From NCBI GenBank assembly GCA_030447275.1, contig JAUJPF010000009.1:1-64000 (forward strand): 64,000 bases of DNA, read 5' to 3'. This document shows positions 47,006 to 56,041 of the stretch, in pieces. The stretch comes from Solirubrobacteraceae bacterium (lineage in GTDB: Bacteria > Actinomycetota > Thermoleophilia > Solirubrobacterales > Solirubrobacteraceae). How positions within the stretch are numbered: the stretch's first letter is position 1; every line of letters starts with the position of its first letter. Below the pieces are notes generated by a model. That model was not told the origin of the DNA and did no database searches. It worked only from the letters and a program-made list of their open reading frames with translations. The position numbers and the translations under genes were made by a program.

Positions 47006-47890
47006 ATGGGAACAGCGGTCGCCGGCGGTGAAGCTGAAGGGCGTGCCCCGCATCTGTACTTCGTCGTCAGCGCCGTGTTCCACTACCTCGGTCCCGCGTT
47101 CGCCGTGCTGCTGTTCGCGCGCGTCGACGTGCTTGGCGTGGCGTGGCTGCGGATCGCGTCCGCCGCGCTCGTCTTCGCCCTGTGGCGCCGGCCGTGGCGC
47201 GCGTTCCGCGCGCAGGATCGCGAGGGCCGGCGGCTGCTCGTCGCCTGGGGCAGCGTGCTCGCGGTGATGAACGCGTGCTTCTACCTCGCGATCGACCGGC
47301 TGCCGCTCGGCACGGTCGCCGCGATCGAGTTCGTGCCGGTCGTCGCGCTCGCCGCGCTCGGCGCGCGCACGGTGCGGAACGCCGGCGCCCTGGCCCTCGC
47401 GGTCCCCGGCGTCTACCTGCTCACCGGCGTGCAGATCGCGGCCGAGCCGCTCGGCCTCGCGCTCGCGTTCGCGAACGCGCTCCTGTTCGCGCTCTACATC
47501 GTGCTCGCCGACCGCGTGGCCAAGCGCGAAGGGCTGAGCGGCATCGACGGCCTCGCCGCGTCGATGCTCATCGCCGCGGTCGTCGTCAGCTTGATCGGCG
47601 GATGGCAGGCGGTGCCGGTCCTCGGCGACCCGGTGGGGCTGCTGGCCGGCGTCGGCGTCGGCGTCTCGTCCTCGGTCGTCCCCTACGTCGCCGACCAGCT
47701 CGCGCTCGCCCGCCTCGCCCGCGCGACGTACGCGCTGCTCGTGTCGCTCCTGCCGGCGACCGCGACCGTGATCGGGATCGTCGTGCTCGCGCAGGTGCCG
47801 ACCGCGGCGGAGGTCGCGGGGATCGCGCTCGTCGTCGCCGGCGTCGCGCTGCACCGCGATGTGCCGGCCGTCACGCTGCCGGCGACGTGA
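47006..47890 (+). CDS. EamA/RhtA-like exporter
   Basis: The 294-residue protein has ten hydrophobic helices in two repeats. The first (YFVVSAVFHYLGPAFAVLLF, then LRIASAALVFALWR) and ACFYLAIDRLPLGTVAAIEFV resemble RhtA, an exporter of threonine and homoserine. Divergence from the Lrp regulator fits amino-acid export. The substrate is inferred. The ATG is 14 bases from the Lrp start. Confidence 0.87.
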   Translation: MGTAVAGGEAEGRAPHLYFVVSAVFHYLGPAFAVLLFARVDVLGVAWLRIASAALVFALWRRPWRAFRAQDREGRRLLVAWGSVLAVMNACFYLAIDRLPLGTVAAIEFVPVVALAALGARTVRNAGALALAVPGVYLLTGVQIAAEPLGLALAFANALLFALYIVLADRVAKREGLSGIDGLAASMLIAAVVVSLIGGWQAVPVLGDPVGLLAGVGVGVSSSVVPYVADQLALARLARATYALLVSLLPATATVIGIVVLAQVPTAAEVAGIALVVAGVALHRDVPAVTLPAT

Positions 47891-47912
47891 TCGGGGGAAG
47901 GGATCGCTGACG

Positions 47913-48308
47913 ATGCAGACGCGCAGCCTCAAGTGGATCCTGTGGTTCGGAGTGGTCTCGACCGCGGTCCACTTCACCCACAACTTCGTCGAGATCGAGG
48001 AGTACCCCAGCTCGTCGATCCCGGATTGGGCGGTGCAGGTCGCGATCGTCGTCTCGTGGCCGATCTTCACGTGGATCGCCGTCCGCGCCTACCGGCTGTG
48101 GGCCCGGGGTGACGTCCGCGGCGCGCGGCCGCTGCTGGTCGCCTACGGGCTGTGGGCGATGGTCTCGCTCGGGCACTTCACGTCGGGCAACCCGGACATC
48201 CCGGCGTTCTGGTACGCGACGATCTTCACCGACGTGCTCGCCGGCGCGCTCGTGCTCGCGTTCCTCGCCGTCGCCGCTAGACGGCCGCGCCGTCGCGCAG
48301 CCGCATGA
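47913..48308 (+). CDS. Small membrane protein, hypothetical
   Basis: The 131-residue protein has four predicted helices (LKWILWFGVVSTAVHFTHNF, VQVAIVVSWPIFTWIAV, LLVAYGLWAMVSLGHF, IFTDVLAGALVLAFLAVAA) with a histidine-containing FTHNFVEIEEYP loop and a basic C terminus. No family is recognised. It follows the exporter by 22 bases and ends inside the convergent WYL gene by a 32-base overlap. Confidence 0.7.
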   Translation: MQTRSLKWILWFGVVSTAVHFTHNFVEIEEYPSSSIPDWAVQVAIVVSWPIFTWIAVRAYRLWARGDVRGARPLLVAYGLWAMVSLGHFTSGNPDIPAFWYATIFTDVLAGALVLAFLAVAARRPRRRAAA

Positions 48309-50334
48309 CCGCCTCGCGGACGGCCTCGCGGGCGTCGACCGGTTCGAGGACGGCGGCGTCGCCGGCCTCCTTGAGGATCTCGCGCACGAGGAAGTCCGTC
48401 CCCTTGTAGCGCAGCTCCACGATCACGGCGCCGTCGGAGAGCTCCTGGGCGACGCGGCGCTCCTCGCTCGCCCAGCGGGCGCGATCGGGCGACACCCACA
48501 CGCGCGCGGCGCGCGACGCCTCGACCTCGCCGGTGCGCGGCCAGCCCTCGACGTCGGCGGCGGGGTCGACCTCGGGGCGGCGCTCGAACCGCGTGTCGGT
48601 GACCTCGGCGGTCTTGATGCGGTCGAGGCGGAAGTGGCGGACGTCGTCCTTGGCGGGGTCGAACGCGGCGACGTACCAACCCTCGCGCCCGTTCATCAGC
48701 GCGTACGGCTCGATGGTGCGCTCCGACTGCTCGTCGACGGACTTGAAGTACACGATCCGCACCAGGTGCTGGTCGGCGATGGCCTGCGAGACGAGCCGGG
48801 CGATCTCGGAGTCGTCGGCGGTCGCGCTGACGATGTGCAGCTGCTCGCGCGGGTCCTCGCCCAGCGCGGCGACGACCTTGTCGCGCGCGGAGATGAGGTC
48901 GCCGGACGGCAGGTGGCCGCCGATGAGGTCGATCGCCGCGACGAGCGCCTTGGCCTCGACGGGGAGCAGGCGCGCCGGGCGCGCGAAGTTGTCGGCGTAC
49001 GGCTCGGGGTCGACCTCGATCGTCCCGTCGGGGTGCAGCTCGGCGTAGAGGACGTACGTCCCGCCGCCGAAGCTCACGACGTTGAGGACGTTGAGGTCCT
49101 CCTGGAGCTCCTGTGCGGAGACCTGGAGGCGCTCGCGCACCTCCTCCTCCTGGAGCAGGACGCCGCGGCGCCCGGCGTCGATGAGGATGCTCGCGAGCGT
49201 CACGAGGCGCGCGAAGCGCTCCGGGCGGATCGACGTCTCGCGGCGGTTGGCCCCGCTCGGCGCCTCGGCCGCGGGCTCGTCGTCGGTGTCGCGCGGCGGG
49301 ACCGGCGCCGCGAGCTCGGGGCCGCCGTCGTGGTTCTCCGCCAGCCGCTCGACGCGCTCGGCGACCTCGCCGGCCAGCTCCGGCGGCGAGAGGACGCGCG
49401 CGTGCTCGCGCAGCCCGAGCACGAACGACGCGACCTGGCGGCTGTTGGCGTACGCCGTGGAGAGGACGACCGCGCCGTCGGCCTCGTGGCGGATCTCGCC
49501 GAAGCGGCCGAAGTGGCGCTCGACCTGCCAGGCGATCCGCTCGGACACCCACACCTCGGCCGTCCCGACGGGCTGGCCGAACTGCCACTCGGCGCGGCCG
49601 GCGAACTCGCGCGGGTCGAAGTCCGTCGGGCGCTTGAAGTCGTGCTCGGCCTTCGTCGCGTAGGCGACCTTCCCGCGCATGCGCGAGAGGCGGAAGACGC
49701 GGATCGCGTCGCGCTCGTGCGAGCGCCCGACGAGGTAGAACTGGCCGCCCTGGAAGAGCAGGTGGTACGGATCCACCTTCCTGGGCGCGACGTCCCCGCG
49801 CTCCATCGTGAAGTAGTCGAACGTGATCGTCTTCTGCCGGAAGATCGCGGTCTCGACCTTGGCCAGACGCTGGCTCAGCTCGTGGCCGCCGGCGCTCGCG
49901 GTGATGCCGAGCGCGAGGCCGCGCTGCTCGGGCGCCTCGAGCGGGCTCGGGCGGCCCCACGAGATCTGCTGGAGGGCGAGGCGCAGCGGCTCGGCGTAGG
50001 CGAACTCCCCGTCGAGGAGGCTCAGCGCCGTGTGCAGCGCCGCCAGCTCGGAGTCGGTGAACTGGATCGCCGGGAGGTGGAAGTTCTCGGGGCGCAGCGA
50101 GTACGTCTCCTGCTCGCCGCCGGCGTCGATCGGCTTGTCGACCGTGAGCTGGATCCCGAGCGAGTCGAGCTCGGCGCGGTCGGCGTAGAAGCGCCGTGCG
50201 AAGGCGTCCTCGTTCATCCCGCTGTAGCCCTCGACGTCGCGGCGGATCTCCAGCGCGGTGACCGGCCGGCGCTCCGCCATGAGGTACGAGATCAGCGAGA
50301 GCTGCCGGATCAGCTTCTCGGTGTCCTTCGCCAT
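48277..50334 (-). CDS. Fused PafB-PafC-like WYL-domain regulator
   Basis: The 685-residue protein carries two copies of the HTH plus WYL plus C-terminal extension module: the first starts AKDTEKLIRQLSLISYLMAE with the WYL core KITFDY-type KTITFDYFTM; the second starts around residue 360 (RPERFARLVTLASILIDAG) with the WYL core LVRIVYFKSVDEQSERTIEPY. In mycobacteria separate PafB and PafC act together on DNA-damage genes; here they are one chain. An ATG ten codons further upstream is possible but MAKDTEKL is the family start. Confidence 0.88.
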   Translation of the reverse strand: MAKDTEKLIRQLSLISYLMAERRPVTALEIRRDVEGYSGMNEDAFARRFYADRAELDSLGIQLTVDKPIDAGGEQETYSLRPENFHLPAIQFTDSELAALHTALSLLDGEFAYAEPLRLALQQISWGRPSPLEAPEQRGLALGITASAGGHELSQRLAKVETAIFRQKTITFDYFTMERGDVAPRKVDPYHLLFQGGQFYLVGRSHERDAIRVFRLSRMRGKVAYATKAEHDFKRPTDFDPREFAGRAEWQFGQPVGTAEVWVSERIAWQVERHFGRFGEIRHEADGAVVLSTAYANSRQVASFVLGLREHARVLSPPELAGEVAERVERLAENHDGGPELAAPVPPRDTDDEPAAEAPSGANRRETSIRPERFARLVTLASILIDAGRRGVLLQEEEVRERLQVSAQELQEDLNVLNVVSFGGGTYVLYAELHPDGTIEVDPEPYADNFARPARLLPVEAKALVAAIDLIGGHLPSGDLISARDKVVAALGEDPREQLHIVSATADDSEIARLVSQAIADQHLVRIVYFKSVDEQSERTIEPYALMNGREGWYVAAFDPAKDDVRHFRLDRIKTAEVTDTRFERRPEVDPAADVEGWPRTGEVEASRAARVWVSPDRARWASEERRVAQELSDGAVIVELRYKGTDFLVREILKEAGDAAVLEPVDAREAVREAVMRLRDGAAV

Positions 50335-50420
50335 TGGCGGCCACGATAGGGGGCCGGTCACGGACGACGTTTCGATCCCGCCGCTCTTTGCGGCATTTCT
50401 TGGGGGTATGCTGCCGCCGC

Positions 50421-51062
50421 GTGACGAAGCTGGTGGTGATCGACGATCACGAGGCGCTGCGGAGCGGCCTCGAGGTGCTGCTGAGCCAGGCGGGGCTCGA
50501 CGTGATGGGCGCCGCCGGCAACGTCGCGGCCGGCCTCGATCTCATCGACCACACCGAGCCCGACCTCGCGCTGGTCGACATCCGGCTACCCGACGGCAGC
50601 GGGATCGAGCTGACGCGCCAGCTCCTCCAGCGCCACCCCGACCTCGCCGTCGTCCTCTACACGGGCGACGCCGACGCGGAGCTGCTGTACGAGGGGCTCG
50701 ACAGCGGCGCTCGCGGCTACGTCCTGAAGGCCGGCTCGATGGACGAGCTGCTGTCGGCGATCAACCAGGTGGCCGACGGCGGGTCCTACGTCGATCCGCG
50801 GCTCGACCGCATCCTGCTCTCCCCGCGCGCGACCTCGCACGTGCCGCAGCTCTCACCGCGCGAGCGCGAGATCATGCACCTGATGGCCGAGGGCCACACC
50901 GCCGAGCAGATCGGCGACAAGATCACGGTCAGCATCGAGACCGTGCGCACCCACGTGCGCAACGTGATCCGCAAGCTCCAGGCCCGCAACCGGGTCCACG
51001 CGATCGCGATCGCGCTCGAGCGCGGCGAGATCCAGCTCGAGCCGCAGCCGGGCGATGGCTGA
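50421..51062 (+). CDS. LuxR-type (NarL/FixJ) response regulator
   Basis: The 213-residue protein has an N-terminal receiver with the acidic pair VIDDHE, the phosphorylated Asp in LALVDIRLPDG, and the conserved Lys in YVLKAGS. The C-terminal LuxR HTH reads LSPREREIMHLMAEGHTAEQIG, followed by VSIETVRTHVRNVIRKLQ. GTG at 50421 is the start. No full kinase is next to it; an eight-base overlap with a solo HisKA-like gene follows. Confidence 0.92.
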   Translation: MTKLVVIDDHEALRSGLEVLLSQAGLDVMGAAGNVAAGLDLIDHTEPDLALVDIRLPDGSGIELTRQLLQRHPDLAVVLYTGDADAELLYEGLDSGARGYVLKAGSMDELLSAINQVADGGSYVDPRLDRILLSPRATSHVPQLSPREREIMHLMAEGHTAEQIGDKITVSIETVRTHVRNVIRKLQARNRVHAIAIALERGEIQLEPQPGDG

Positions 51063-51249
51063 CGACGCCGACGCGCGGCTCGCCAAGCTCGTCCACGACC
51101 TCCGCAGCTCGCTGACCGTCGCCGAAGGCTTCGCGCAGCTCCTCGCGCGCGACACGGGAACGCTGTCCCCCGAGCAGCGGGCGGACTTCGCGGGCCGCGT
51201 CGCCGCCGCGATGGCGGACATGCGCGCGCTGCTCGACGCGGCGCCCTGA
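51055..51249 (+). CDS. Stand-alone HisKA (DHp)-like 64-residue protein
   Basis: The 64-residue protein is only a histidine-kinase dimerisation helix hairpin: LVHDLRSSLTVAEGFAQLL with the phospho-acceptor-type His14 in an H-box (HDLRxxLT), then a turn and the second helix SPEQRADFAGRVAAAMADMRALL. There is no HATPase domain before the stop. The ATG lies inside the response-regulator gene, overlapping its end by eight bases, so the two are co-translated. It could accept or give phosphate to the regulator, or be the remains of a lost kinase. Confidence 0.7.
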   Translation: MADDADARLAKLVHDLRSSLTVAEGFAQLLARDTGTLSPEQRADFAGRVAAAMADMRALLDAAP

Positions 51250-51250
51250 G

Positions 51251-51955
51251 CTACGCCGCGAGCGGGACCGCGGCGCGGTCGCGGATCGTCGCGACGACGT
51301 CCGGGACGTCGGTGATGACGCCGTCGACTCCGAGGGCGACGAGCCGCTCGATCTCCGCCGGGTCGTTCACGGTCCACGGGCGGATGGCGAGGCCGGCCGC
51401 GCGGGCGCGGAACACGAGCTTCGGGGTGACCGCTCCGTGCGACGGGCCGAGGCCGGTGGCGAAGCGGGCGATCGCTCCGAGGCCGAACGGCGGCAGGCCG
51501 GCCGGGAACAGGGCGGCGATCTCGAGCCACGGCGCGGCGCGGTGCAGGCGGCGCAGGGCGCGGTGGTCGAAGGACTGCACGACGACGCGGCCGCGCAGGC
51601 CCGGGCGGTCGATCGCCGCGAGCAGGCGCGGCTCCCAGCGGGGCGAGGGGCGCTTGAGGTCGAGCAGGAAGCGGGCGCTGCGGGCGTAGCGCGTCAGCAC
51701 GGTGTCGAGCGTCAGGGGGCGGGCGTCGGGGTCGAGGGCGGCGAGCGCGGCGGCGTCGAGGGCGTCGACCCGCCGCGGGTCTCCCACCGTGCGCAGCAGC
51801 GTGTCGTCGTGGACGACGACGAGCGTCCCGTCGGCGGTGGCTCGGACGTCGAGCTCGAGGACGTCGGCGCGCTGTGCGAGCGCGAGGTCGTAGGCCGCGA
51901 GCGTGTGCTCGGCGGCGTACGCGGAGGCGCCTCGGTGGGCGATGATCTCCTGCAT
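51251..51955 (-). CDS. Glycerophosphodiester phosphodiesterase
   Basis: The 234-residue enzyme opens IIAHRGASAYAAEHTLAAY with the catalytic AHRG, then DVLELDVRATADGTLVVVHDDTL, and ends with IRPWTVNDPAEIERLVALGVDGVITDVPD. Unlike the GDPD at 6129 its motif is standard. No signal peptide is visible. The ATG at 51955 is chosen from MQEIIAHRG. It is convergent with the HisKA-like gene one base away. Confidence 0.93.
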   Translation of the reverse strand: MQEIIAHRGASAYAAEHTLAAYDLALAQRADVLELDVRATADGTLVVVHDDTLLRTVGDPRRVDALDAAALAALDPDARPLTLDTVLTRYARSARFLLDLKRPSPRWEPRLLAAIDRPGLRGRVVVQSFDHRALRRLHRAAPWLEIAALFPAGLPPFGLGAIARFATGLGPSHGAVTPKLVFRARAAGLAIRPWTVNDPAEIERLVALGVDGVITDVPDVVATIRDRAAVPLAA

Positions 51956-52022
51956 GACCGCAAAATCGGCGATTTGCAGCAAGATCCCGTTACGCGGTCG
52001 TGACCGGGATGTGACGATCCTG

Positions 52023-52475
52023 CTACTGACCGTCGATCCGCAGCTCGAGCAGCGGCAGCGCGCGGCCCGTCGTCGCGGAGGTGCGCTCGCCGGTCCGGCG
52101 CGCGCCGCGGGAGCGGTAGAAGCCCTCGGCGTTGGGGTCGCTCTCGACCACCAGCGACGTGACGCCGGCCTCGCGCGCGGTCGCGACGGCCGCCGCGAAC
52201 AGCCGCGCCCCGACGCCCGACCCGATGCGCTCCGGGTCGACGAACATCGCGACGATCTCCGCCGGCGAGCGGCCGAGGTCGAGCGCGTAGAAGCCGACCG
52301 GTCGCCCGCCGTCGTCGGCCACGCCCACACGTAGGCGGGCGATGTCGCCGGCGGTCACCTCGAGCTCCGGCCGCGCGCGCTCGAGGAACGCGTCGTCGTA
52401 GCCCCAGTGGGCCTTCGACCGGAACGCGAGCGCGCTGAGCGCCGCGGCGTCCTCCGCGCGCGCGGGCCGGATCAC
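52023..52475 (-). CDS. GNAT family N-acetyltransferase
   Basis: The 150-residue protein has IRPARAEDAAALSALAFR at the N terminus, the acetyl-CoA site VDPERIGSGVGARLFAAAVATARE (motif A), and EGFYRSRGARRTGE. It is a typical soluble GNAT; the acceptor is unknown. GTG at 52475 is the start. It lies 67 bases upstream of the GDPD gene on the same strand. Confidence 0.88.
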   Translation of the reverse strand: MIRPARAEDAAALSALAFRSKAHWGYDDAFLERARPELEVTAGDIARLRVGVADDGGRPVGFYALDLGRSPAEIVAMFVDPERIGSGVGARLFAAAVATAREAGVTSLVVESDPNAEGFYRSRGARRTGERTSATTGRALPLLELRIDGQ

Positions 52476-52505
52476 GACGTCGGATCCGACCCGCGGCGCG
52501 AGGTG

Positions 52506-52808
52506 CTACCGGTCGCCGTCGTTGTCGTCCCAGTACGGCTCGCGGCTGCCGGACTTCGCCAGGCCGCGGGAGATCATGTAGCCGAAGGTCAGGATCGTCA
52601 CGTACAGCCACGCCTGGCTCGCGCCGAACCCGCCCCGATTCGTCTCGTCGACCATCGCGGCGGCGATGAGGATGCCGGCGAGGACGACGAGGAACGCGAT
52701 GAACTCGGTCGTCTTGGGTGCGGCCTTCGTCTCGGTGGTGAGACGACGCGCGCCGGTGCGGCCGAGGCCGCTACTGCCGGTCCCTGTGGGACGGGGGTCT
52801 GAGGCCAT
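52506..52808 (-). CDS. Small membrane protein, hypothetical
   Basis: The 100-residue product has an arginine- and threonine-rich N terminus and two hydrophobic helices (FIAFLVVLAGILIAAAMV and AWLYVTILTFGYMISRGLA), then an acidic C terminus (YWDDNDGDR). GGAGG lies eight bases before the ATG at 52808. It resembles small actinobacterial membrane proteins of unknown function. Confidence 0.72.
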   Translation of the reverse strand: MASDPRPTGTGSSGLGRTGARRLTTETKAAPKTTEFIAFLVVLAGILIAAAMVDETNRGGFGASQAWLYVTILTFGYMISRGLAKSGSREPYWDDNDGDR

Positions 52809-52939
52809 GGGTGGCCCTCCTCTCGGGGGGTGGGCTGCACCTGGCGGCAGCCGACCGCGTCGCCTTACCCGGAGTTGGCACATACGAACTCAACACCGTC
52901 GTCCTGCAACCGACCGCCCCGCGCCGCCCCGCGCGCGCT

Positions 52940-53911
52940 CTACGCCGCTTCGCGCACCGGCTCCTCGCGGGCGCCGAAGTAGGCGCCGGCGCCGAGGGCG
53001 CGGTCGAAGGCCGACCACGAGGCGCCGTCGGGCAGCTCCTTCTCAAGGCGGTCGAAGGAGCCGAGGCGGCCTCCGAGGTTGTCGAGGAAGTGGACGAGCG
53101 TCGCCTCGCGGGTGCACGGGCGCACCGGGGAGCCGTGCTCGAGGGCGCCGTGGTGGCTGAGGATGATGTGGAGCACGGCCTGGGCGAGCGGCGCGGGGAA
53201 GCCGGGGAGGTCCTCGATCTCCCGCCGCACGCGGTAGTAGCCGAGCGGGATCTCGCCCTGGAGCCGCCCGAGGTCGGTCAGGTCGTGCGCGAGCGGGTCG
53301 GCGGTGTACGCCTCGAGCTTGCCGATGTCGTGCAGCAGCGCGCCGGTCACCGCGACGTCGCGGTCGATCCCCGGGAACGTCGCGCTGATCGCGCTGACGC
53401 CCTGGGCCACCGACAGGCAGTGCTCGAGCAGTCCGTGCCGATACGCATGGTGGAAGTGCTTGGCGGCGGGCGCGACGCGGAAGCGCTCCCACGCCGCCGA
53501 GCCCGCCCCGAAGAACCGGTCGAGGAGCCGCGCGAGGAACGGCTCGCGGATCGTGGCGAGCAGCTCGCGCAGGTCGGCCTCGAGCTGCTCGGCCGACCGC
53601 GGCGGCCCGTCGAGCAGGTCCTCGAGCGAGAAGCTCCCGGGCGCGGCCGGGCGCAGCGTGCGGATCGCGAGCTCCGGCCCGTAGCGCGGGTGGCGCGAGA
53701 AGCGGCCGCAGACGTGGACCGGCGTCGCCGCCTGCGCCTGGCTCGCGACCTCGGCGACGCCCTCCCACACGCAGCCGGTCACGCGGCCGCTGCGGTCGCC
53801 CAGCTCGAGCTTCAGGTACTCGCCGCCGTTGCGGCGCTGGCGGCGCTCGACGCCGCGCAGCAGCAGTACCGCCTCGACGTCCTGTCCCTCGTTGAAGTCG
53901 CGCACCAGCAC
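52940..53911 (-). CDS. YhaM-like 3'-5' exoribonuclease (OB fold plus HD domain)
   Basis: The 323-residue protein has an N-terminal OB fold (LKLELGDRSGRVTGCVWEG) and an HD domain (YRHGLLEHCLSVAQGVSAI, then ALLHDIGKLEAY and ILSHHGALEHGSPV) whose His/Asp pairs bind metal. The layout is that of YhaM/CBF1, which degrade single-stranded nucleic acids. GTG at 53911 is the start. No partner gene is obvious. Confidence 0.88.
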   Translation of the reverse strand: MLVRDFNEGQDVEAVLLLRGVERRQRRNGGEYLKLELGDRSGRVTGCVWEGVAEVASQAQAATPVHVCGRFSRHPRYGPELAIRTLRPAAPGSFSLEDLLDGPPRSAEQLEADLRELLATIREPFLARLLDRFFGAGSAAWERFRVAPAAKHFHHAYRHGLLEHCLSVAQGVSAISATFPGIDRDVAVTGALLHDIGKLEAYTADPLAHDLTDLGRLQGEIPLGYYRVRREIEDLPGFPAPLAQAVLHIILSHHGALEHGSPVRPCTREATLVHFLDNLGGRLGSFDRLEKELPDGASWSAFDRALGAGAYFGAREEPVREAA

Positions 53912-53954
53912 GGCGCGGAAGATAGGTCCGCGAGCGGACGCATCCGCCCCGCGC

Positions 53955-54581
53955 TCAGCCCCCGTAGAAGCGGATCGCGTCGTCGGCCAGCGCGCGCGTC
54001 GATCGTTCGTTCCCGATCGAGTTGACGAAGACCGCGAAGCCCGGGATGAGCCTCGCGCCGACCCGCCGCGCGCCGTGCCGCGCGGCCACGCGCATGAGCC
54101 GCTCGGCGACCTTCTCGTCGCTGCCGCGGTCGAGCCGGCGCGTCGTGGCCGTCACCGCGAGCGGGCCCGCCGCGCCGTCGAGGGCGGCGCGCGCGGCGGC
54201 CGGATCGTCGAACAGGTCCCACAGGACGAGCAGCTCGGCGGGCCGCATCGGGTCGCGCGGATCGAACCCGTGCGCGGCCGCGATGTAGAAGACCATCCGC
54301 GACTGGATCCACAGCATCAGCGCGAGGTCGGGAACGATCGTCGCGAAGCCGCCGACGCCGGTTGCCGCACCGCTGAACCGCGCGAGTCGCGCGTGCGAGC
54401 GCTTCGCGCCGCGCGCGAGCTTCGACGGGTCGCCGCCGCCGCGCTCGGCGAGCCACTCGGCCGCCGCGGGGCCGTGCCGTGCGGCGGCGGCCAGCGCCAG
54501 CGTCTCGGGCGCGCGCTTGGGGTCGGCGCGCAGCGAGGCGAGCAGGCCGTCGGGCAGCGGCGGGCGGTCGTCGGTCTCCAC
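53955..54581 (-). CDS. EcsC family protein
   Basis: The 208-residue protein has FSGAATGVGGFATIVPDLALML, a glycine-rich amphipathic stretch, and IAAAHGFDPRDPMRPAELLVLWDLF, which are hallmarks of the EcsC family (membrane-associated, function unsettled). The C terminus ARLIPGFAVFVNSIGNERST fits too. It lies 43 bases upstream of the YhaM-like gene on the same strand and eight bases from the divergent MFS gene. Confidence 0.78.
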   Translation of the reverse strand: METDDRPPLPDGLLASLRADPKRAPETLALAAAARHGPAAAEWLAERGGGDPSKLARGAKRSHARLARFSGAATGVGGFATIVPDLALMLWIQSRMVFYIAAAHGFDPRDPMRPAELLVLWDLFDDPAAARAALDGAAGPLAVTATTRRLDRGSDEKVAERLMRVAARHGARRVGARLIPGFAVFVNSIGNERSTRALADDAIRFYGG

Positions 54582-54589
54582 GGGCGGGG

Positions 54590-56041
54590 ATGATGCCGGG
54601 CGTGGCGTCCGAGAGCCGCTCCCCCCGCTGGACGCTCCTCGCGATCTGCGTCGCGACGTTCATGCTGCTGCTCGACATCACGATCGTGAACGTCGCGCTG
54701 CCGGAGATCGACCAGGACCTCGGCGCGAGTTTCAGCGACCTCGAGTGGGTCGTCAACGCGTACGCCCTCGGGCTCGCGGCGTTCCTGCTCGTCGCGGGCT
54801 CGCTCGGCGACCGCCTCGGCCGCCGGCGGATCTTCACGGGCGGGCTCGTCCTCTTCGTCGCGGCGTCGGTCCTGTGCGGGCTGGCGAGGACCCCGACCTT
54901 CCTCAACCTCGCGCGGGCGCTCCAGGGCGTCGGCGGTTCGGCCATGTTCGCGACGTCGCTGGCGCTCATCGCCGCCGCCTTCCCGGTCGGCCGCGAGCGG
55001 GCGAACGCGATCGGCGCGTGGGGCGCGACGATCGGCGCCGCGGTCGCCGTCGGGCCGCTCGTCGGCGGCCTCTGCGTCGAGCACCTCGGCTGGGAGTCGA
55101 TCTTCTTCATCAACATCCCGATCGGCGCCGCGGCCGTGTTCGTCACGCTGCGCTACGTCGAGGAGTCGCGCGACCCGCGCCCGCGCCGCATCGACTGGGC
55201 CGGCGTGGTCGTGTTCAGCGCCGCGCTGTTCGCGCTCGTCTACGCGCTCGTGCGCGGCAACGTCGAGGGCTGGGGGAGCGCGCTGATCGTCGGCTGCCTC
55301 GTCGCGAGCGCGCTCCTGTTCGCTGGCTTCTTCGCGCTGGAGCTGGCCGTCGCCGAAACGTTCGATCTGCGGCTCTTCCGCAACCGGTCGTTCAACGGCG
55401 TCTCGATCGCCGCCTTCGGGCTCTCGGCCGGGATGTTCTCGATGTTCCTGTACCTGACGCTCTACATCCAGAACCAGCTCGAGTACAGCCCGCTCGAGGC
55501 CGGCCTGCGCTTCCTGCCGCTGACCCTCGTCTCGTTCGCCGTCGCGCCGCTGACCGCCCGGCTCGCCGAGCGGGGGCCTGCGCGCGTGTTCTTCGGCATC
55601 GGCCTCGGTCTGGTCGGGCTCGGCCTGCTGCTCATGCGCGCCATCACGCCGGACTCCGACTGGACCGCGCTGCTGCCCGGGATGCTCGTCGCCGGCGCGG
55701 GCGTCGGGTGCACGAACCCGATCATCGCGTCGGTCGCCGTCGGCGTCGTCGAGCCGCGCGACGCCGGCATGGCGAGCGGGATCAACAGCACGTTCCGCCA
55801 GGTGGGGATCGCGACGGGCATCGCCGCGCTCGGTGCCGTCTTCCAGGCGCGCGTCGAGAGCCGGACGCCCGGGCCGGCGCCCGGCGAGGTCCTGGCCAAC
55901 ATCCCGCTCGACCGGATCCCGCCGCCGCTGCGCGACGCCGCCCACGCCGGCTTCGTCGGCGCGCTCGACGACATCCTCCTCATCGGCGCGCTCGTCGCGC
56001 TCGCGGCGGCGGCGGCCGCGGTGGCGCTCGTCCGGCGATGA
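54590..56041 (+). CDS. MFS transporter, DHA2 (14-helix) family
   Basis: The 483-residue proton-coupled drug exporter has LDITIVNVALPEIDQDLGAS (motif D1), GSLGDRLGRRRIFTGGLVLF (motif A), and ARALQGVGGSAMFATSLALI (motifs B/C), with about fourteen helices. ATG at 54590 or 54593 and GTG at 54602 are all possible starts. The stop overlaps the ATG of the hydrolase remnant as ATGA (56038-56041). Confidence 0.9.
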   Translation: MMPGVASESRSPRWTLLAICVATFMLLLDITIVNVALPEIDQDLGASFSDLEWVVNAYALGLAAFLLVAGSLGDRLGRRRIFTGGLVLFVAASVLCGLARTPTFLNLARALQGVGGSAMFATSLALIAAAFPVGRERANAIGAWGATIGAAVAVGPLVGGLCVEHLGWESIFFINIPIGAAAVFVTLRYVEESRDPRPRRIDWAGVVVFSAALFALVYALVRGNVEGWGSALIVGCLVASALLFAGFFALELAVAETFDLRLFRNRSFNGVSIAAFGLSAGMFSMFLYLTLYIQNQLEYSPLEAGLRFLPLTLVSFAVAPLTARLAERGPARVFFGIGLGLVGLGLLLMRAITPDSDWTALLPGMLVAGAGVGCTNPIIASVAVGVVEPRDAGMASGINSTFRQVGIATGIAALGAVFQARVESRTPGPAPGEVLANIPLDRIPPPLRDAAHAGFVGALDDILLIGALVALAAAAAAVALVRR

